NCBI GenBank assembly: GCA_002423325.1
Contig: DIVQ01000198.1
Span: forward strand, 4,863 to 14,561
Reading direction: 5' to 3'
DNA from: Anaerolineales bacterium UBA6128
Lineage (GTDB): Bacteria; Chloroflexota; Anaerolineae; UBA1429
Length of the DNA: 9,699 bases
Each line of letters begins with the position of its first letter. The stretch's first letter is position 1. Below are positions 5,776 through 9,699 of this stretch, piece after piece. The position numbers and the translations under genes are program-made. Under the pieces are notes generated by a model, which was given only the letters and a program-made list of their open reading frames with translations, did not search any database and was not told the DNA's origin.

Positions 5776-6532
5776 ATGGCACGCTCACCCTTTGAGGCGT
5801 TTCTTGTCACCTCATTCGTCGTAGCGCTGGCCACCTTTGTGCTGCTGTTCTTTGTGGCGGCGCCCTGCGGCAGGCATGCCCGCAAGGGCTGGGGTCCCAC
5901 GCTGGACACGCGACTCGGATGGCTGCTTATGGAGGCCCCCGCCGCCCTCACCATGCTGGTCTGCTTTGCTGTGGGTACACGCGAACGCACGGTCACGCTG
6001 CTGGCGCTCCTCGCGCTGTGGGAACTGCACTATATCTACCGCGCCTTCATCTATCCCTTCCGCCTGCGAGGCGACCACCGCGGCATTCCTTTCACCATCC
6101 CGTTGATGGGCATGGTCTTTAGCCTGTGGAACGGCTGTCTCAACGGGCACCACCTGTTCACGCTGTCGGACCGCTACACGGCCGTCTGGATGCGCGACCC
6201 ACGCTTTGTGCTGGGGGCAGGCTCTTTCTTGGGGGGCTGCTGATCAACCGTGCGGCCGATGCCACTTTGCGGCGGTTGCGTGCGCCCGGCGAAAGCGGCT
6301 ATCGCATCCCGTACGGCGGGATGTACCGCTGGATCTCGTGCCCGAACTATTTCGGAGAGATCACCCAGTGGATCGGATGGGCGGTGGCCACCTGGTCGTG
6401 GCCGGGGTTGGCCTTTGCCGTGTGGACCACCGCCAATCTAGCCCCCGGGCGGGCACGCACCACCGCTGGTACCGCGAGCAGTTCGCGGACTACCCGCCCG
6501 AGCGCAGGGCGCTGCTGCCCGGGATCTGGTAA
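5776..6532 (+). pseudogene. Steroid 5-alpha-reductase family protein (SRD5A-like), broken by two frameshifts
   Basis: Joining three frames gives a protein of about 252 residues, the normal size for the family (human SRD5A1 has 259). Part one (5776 to about 6236) is a polytopic membrane sequence with GRHARKGWGP, LLMEAPAAL, WELHYIYRAFIYP and WNGCLNG. Part two (about 6237-6446) has SGYRIPYGGMYRW and NYFGEITQWIGWAVATWS. Part three (to 6532) has THHRWYREQFADYPPERRALLPGIW. The family reduces 4-ene-3-oxosteroids or related enoyl lipids with NADPH. Glu53 and Tyr86 appear to match the catalytic Glu57 and Tyr91 of human SRD5A2. Restoring one G in the G6 run at 6231-6236 and one C in the C5 run at 6442-6446 repairs the whole gene. 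Conservation right up to the last residues suggests either sequencing error or very recent decay. It ends five bases before the convergent dgoD stop. Confidence 0.85.
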
Positions 6533-6537
6533 CAGCG

Positions 6538-7659
6538 CTACCAGTCTACCGGCGTGCCGTCATCCGGATGGAACAGCGCGGGATTGTGCCAGTCGTGCCC
6601 GATCTTGTCCGCCAGCGCCGCCTCATCCAGTTCGATGCCGAGGCCGGGCTTGTCCGGCAGGTCAACGTAGCCATCCTTGAGCACGAACGGCTGCTTGATG
6701 TAGCCTTCGCCCAGCGAGGCGTGCTCCTGCGCGATAAAGTTGGGGATAGAGGCGTCCAACTGCAGGCAGGCTGCCAGCGCGATCGGTCCCAGCGGACAGT
6801 GCGGCGCGATGCCGGCATAGTAGGCCTCGGCCATGCCCGCGATGATCCGCCCCTCGAAAATGCCGCCGGCATGCGCCAGATCGGGCTGCAGGATGGCCGC
6901 CGCGCGCTTTTCCAGCACCTCGCGAAAGCCCCACTTGGTGAACAGTCGCTCACCTGTGGCGATCGGGATGTGCGTCTTGCGCGCCAGGTCGGCCAGCGCA
7001 TCCACGTTCTGGCACTGCACCGGCTCTTCAACGAACATCGGCTGGAAAGGCTCGAGCGCCTTGATCAGCAGCGCCGACGTCTGCGGCGACACCGCGCCGT
7101 GAAAGTCGATGGCGATGTCGATCTCGTTGCCCACCGCGGCGCGCATGGCAGCGAACTGCGCCACGGCGCGCTCCACCCAGGCCGGGCTCTCGATGATGCG
7201 CGCACTCCGCCCGCCGTTAACGCCCGTCTTGAGCGCGATAAAGCCCTGCGCCACGGCCGCCTTGGCCGCCTTGGCGGCCTCCTCGGGATTCGCGCCGCCA
7301 CAGCCCCGGTAGATCTTGATGCGGTCGCGTACCGGTCCGCCCAACAGCTTGTAGACGGGCACGCCCAACGCCTGCCCGGTCAGGTCCCACAGGGCGTGCT
7401 CCACGCCCGACAGCGCGCTCGTCAGGATCTCGCCGCCGCGGTAGAAAGCATGCTTGTACATCGCCTGCCAGTGGTAGACCACGCGCGTGGGGTCCTTTCC
7501 CACCAGGTAGGGCTCCAGCTCAGCCACGGCCTGCGCCACGGTCAGGGCGCGCCCCTCAAGGATCGGCTCTCCAAGCCCGACCAACCCCTCATCGGTGTGC
7601 ATCTTGAGAAACAGCCAGCGCGGCTTGACGAGAAAGGTTTCCAGTTTCGTGATCTTCAT
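6538..7659 (-). CDS. dgoD: D-galactonate dehydratase-like enolase superfamily enzyme (DgoD family)
   Basis: The 373-residue product (E. coli DgoD has 382) belongs to the mandelate racemase branch of the enolase superfamily. DgoD converts D-galactonate to 2-keto-3-deoxy-D-galactonate with Mg2+ in the cytosol. Resemblance to DgoD runs end to end: MKITKLETFLVKPRW, GEPILEGRA (30-38), YRGGEILTSALSGVEHALWD (73-92), then the barrel. Metal ligands are expected at Asp185 (IDFHG), Glu211 (VEEP) and Glu237 (GERLF); His187 is the catalytic residue beside Asp185, and His287 (APHCPLGP) is the general acid/base of this group. ILQPDLAHAGG (257-266) is also typical. ATG 7659 has AGGGGG (7670-7665) five bases upstream; an upstream in-frame start at 7710 would add 17 poorly conserved residues. 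No kinase, aldolase or sugar transporter lies nearby, so another acid-sugar substrate is possible. Confidence 0.88.
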   Translation of the reverse strand: MKITKLETFLVKPRWLFLKMHTDEGLVGLGEPILEGRALTVAQAVAELEPYLVGKDPTRVVYHWQAMYKHAFYRGGEILTSALSGVEHALWDLTGQALGVPVYKLLGGPVRDRIKIYRGCGGANPEEAAKAAKAAVAQGFIALKTGVNGGRSARIIESPAWVERAVAQFAAMRAAVGNEIDIAIDFHGAVSPQTSALLIKALEPFQPMFVEEPVQCQNVDALADLARKTHIPIATGERLFTKWGFREVLEKRAAAILQPDLAHAGGIFEGRIIAGMAEAYYAGIAPHCPLGPIALAACLQLDASIPNFIAQEHASLGEGYIKQPFVLKDGYVDLPDKPGLGIELDEAALADKIGHDWHNPALFHPDDGTPVDW

Positions 7660-7739
7660 CTTTGCCCCCTGAGTACAGTGATTGCGGTACGACACGCCTT
7701 CAGCGCTCATGTTCGCGCAGTTTGGACGGACGCTACGTC

Positions 7740-7767
7740 ATTATAGATCGTGAGCCGCAGGCGGCAA
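7740..7767 (-). promoter_or_regulatory. Sigma70-type promoter for dgoD
   Basis: On the minus strand a perfect TATAAT (7745-7740) follows TTGCCG (7767-7762, 4 of 6 to the -35 consensus) after 16 bases. Transcription would begin near 7733 and give a leader of about 74 bases before the dgoD ATG. I saw no convincing operator in that leader. Confidence 0.5.
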
Positions 7768-7784
7768 CCTCGCTATCGCTTGTT

Positions 7785-7814
7785 TTTGCCACCCGCGCCG
7801 TGTTGTGTTATTAT
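7785..7814 (+). promoter_or_regulatory. Weak candidate promoter for queD
   Basis: TATTAT at 7809-7814 (5 of 6 to TATAAT) lies 28 bases before the queD ATG. The best -35 match at 18 bases spacing is TTTGCC (7785-7790), only 3 of 6. No preQ1 riboswitch-like structure was recognised in this short leader. Confidence 0.3.
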
Positions 7815-7842
7815 GTCTCCTCTCTCACCAACGGAGGTCAGC

Positions 7843-8208
7843 ATGTACCAGGTTCACGTCCGTCGTCATTTCGACTCTGCCCACGCCCTGCGCGGTTACC
7901 AGGGCAAGTGCGAGCGCCTGCACGGGCATCGCTGGGAGATCGTCGTGTGTGCCGAGGCCGCCGAGCTCGACGCCTGTGGCATGGCATTCGATTTCAGCGT
8001 GCTCAAGCGCGAACTCGACGCCGTGCTCGACGAGCTGGACCACCGCAACCTGAACGAAACCCCGCCTTTCGACCACGTGAACCCCAGCTCGGAGCACATC
8101 GCGCGCATGATCTTTGAGTCTCTGCAGGCGCGCCTGCCCGACGCCCGACTGCGCTACGTCGAGGCGTGGGAATCGCCGGACGCTTGGGCGACCTACCTTC
8201 CGGACTGA
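7843..8208 (+). CDS. queD: 6-carboxy-5,6,7,8-tetrahydropterin synthase QueD
   Basis: The 121-residue product is a compact member of the 6-pyruvoyl-tetrahydropterin synthase/QueD family, matching the usual bacterial QueD length of about 120. QueD turns 7,8-dihydroneopterin triphosphate into 6-carboxytetrahydropterin, the second step toward 7-deazaguanine (queuosine) modification of tRNA. Zinc ligands are His14 (FDSAHAL), His27 and His29 (LHGH). Cys23 (GKCERLHGH) is the catalytic Cys, with Asp66-His67 (DHRNLNE) as its partners. PSSEHIARMIFESL (81-94) and the VEAWESPDAWATY end (106-118), containing the pterin-binding Glu, complete the signature. ATG 7843 has GGAGG at 7833-7837, five bases upstream, so the longer frame from 7750 is rejected. 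The other queuosine genes (queC, queE, folE) are not in the window. A role as a plain pterin synthase cannot be excluded. Confidence 0.92.
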   Translation: MYQVHVRRHFDSAHALRGYQGKCERLHGHRWEIVVCAEAAELDACGMAFDFSVLKRELDAVLDELDHRNLNETPPFDHVNPSSEHIARMIFESLQARLPDARLRYVEAWESPDAWATYLPD

Positions 8209-8266
8209 CGCGGCCTCGCTTCCCGATGTGTTCCCGCCCGTGTGGCCGGCAATGCCGCTCAAGGGT

Positions 8267-8295
8267 TTGGTGACTGCGTCTCGATGTGGTATAGT
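8267..8295 (+). promoter_or_regulatory. Candidate sigma70-type promoter for lon
   Basis: TTGGTG (8267-8272, TTG conserved) and TATAGT (8290-8295, 5 of 6) are 17 bases apart. The predicted start falls near 8302, just before the hairpin at 8304-8328. No CIRCE-type or other heat-shock operator was recognised. Confidence 0.45.
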
Positions 8296-8303
8296 TGCGC
8301 TAT

Positions 8304-8328
8304 CCGCTCTGCCGACGTGGCAGGGCGG
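8304..8328 (+). other. Strong hairpin between queD and lon: 5' leader structure or queD terminator
   Basis: CCGCTCTGCC (8304-8313) pairs with GGCAGGGCGG (8319-8328) over ten positions, nine Watson-Crick and one G-U, with a 5-base GACGT loop. It is followed by TAGTTTTG, a weak T tract. If lon starts near 8302, the transcript begins almost directly with this stem-loop. If transcription reads through from queD, it may act as a terminator or attenuator. The lon ribosome site lies 19 bases beyond it. Confidence 0.5.
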
Positions 8329-8363
8329 TAGTTTTGCATAGGTCTTGGAGGAACAACTGCCGT

Positions 8364-9699
<1,336 letters not shown>

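Noticed and set aside
6568..7746. A 392-codon plus-strand frame opposite dgoD
   Set aside because: It is the shadow of DgoD, whose protein matches the family from end to end on the other strand.
7750..7842. An N-terminal extension of QueD from the upstream in-frame start
   Set aside because: It lies over the probable promoter region, is basic and unlike the family, and the ATG at 7843 has a strong ribosome site.

Overview
The window is GC-rich bacterial DNA, densely packed with housekeeping and accessory metabolic genes. The style of NadA, NadB and Lon, together with a steroid 5-alpha-reductase homologue and hairpin-rich intergenic DNA, suggests an environmental Chloroflexota (Anaerolineae-like) bacterium. 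That is an impression from family resemblance; no rRNA or other marker here proves it.

Layout. (1) 1-476: the 3' end of an uncharacterised gene, possibly related to Gfo/Idh/MocA oxidoreductases. (2) 524-3171: nadA and nadB, two bases apart, encode quinolinate synthase and L-aspartate oxidase, the two enzymes that make quinolinate for de novo NAD; nadC is not in the window. (3) 3245-4441: a GT4-type glycosyltransferase with a candidate promoter inside the end of nadB. (4) 4442-4649: a 208-bp non-coding element made almost entirely of hairpins, with imperfect terminal inverted repeats and a CTAG on each side. It looks like a MITE, and its ends can act as terminators in both directions. (5) 4650-5618 (minus): a membrane-anchored alpha/beta hydrolase with an Asp nucleophile. 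(6) 5776-6532: a steroid 5-alpha-reductase family gene broken by two single-base homopolymer deletions. (7) 6538-7659 (minus): a D-galactonate dehydratase (DgoD) type enolase-superfamily enzyme. (8) 7843-8208: QueD, a 6-carboxytetrahydropterin synthase. (9) 8364 to the end: the first two-thirds or so of Lon protease, cut by the window edge at Walker B.

How the parts fit. Only nadA-nadB is a clear functional operon. The other genes look like separate transcription units in alternating orientation: GT and hydrolase converge on the hairpin element, hydrolase and reductase diverge from a palindrome-rich promoter region, reductase and dgoD converge with five bases between them, and dgoD and queD diverge.

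I found no CRISPR array, phage module, toxin-antitoxin pair or recognisable defence system, and no convincing new multi-gene system. The strongest unusual signal is the element at 4442-4649. It appears to have inserted at a single CTAG where two convergent genes shared overlapping stop codons, duplicating the CTAG so that both genes kept their stops.
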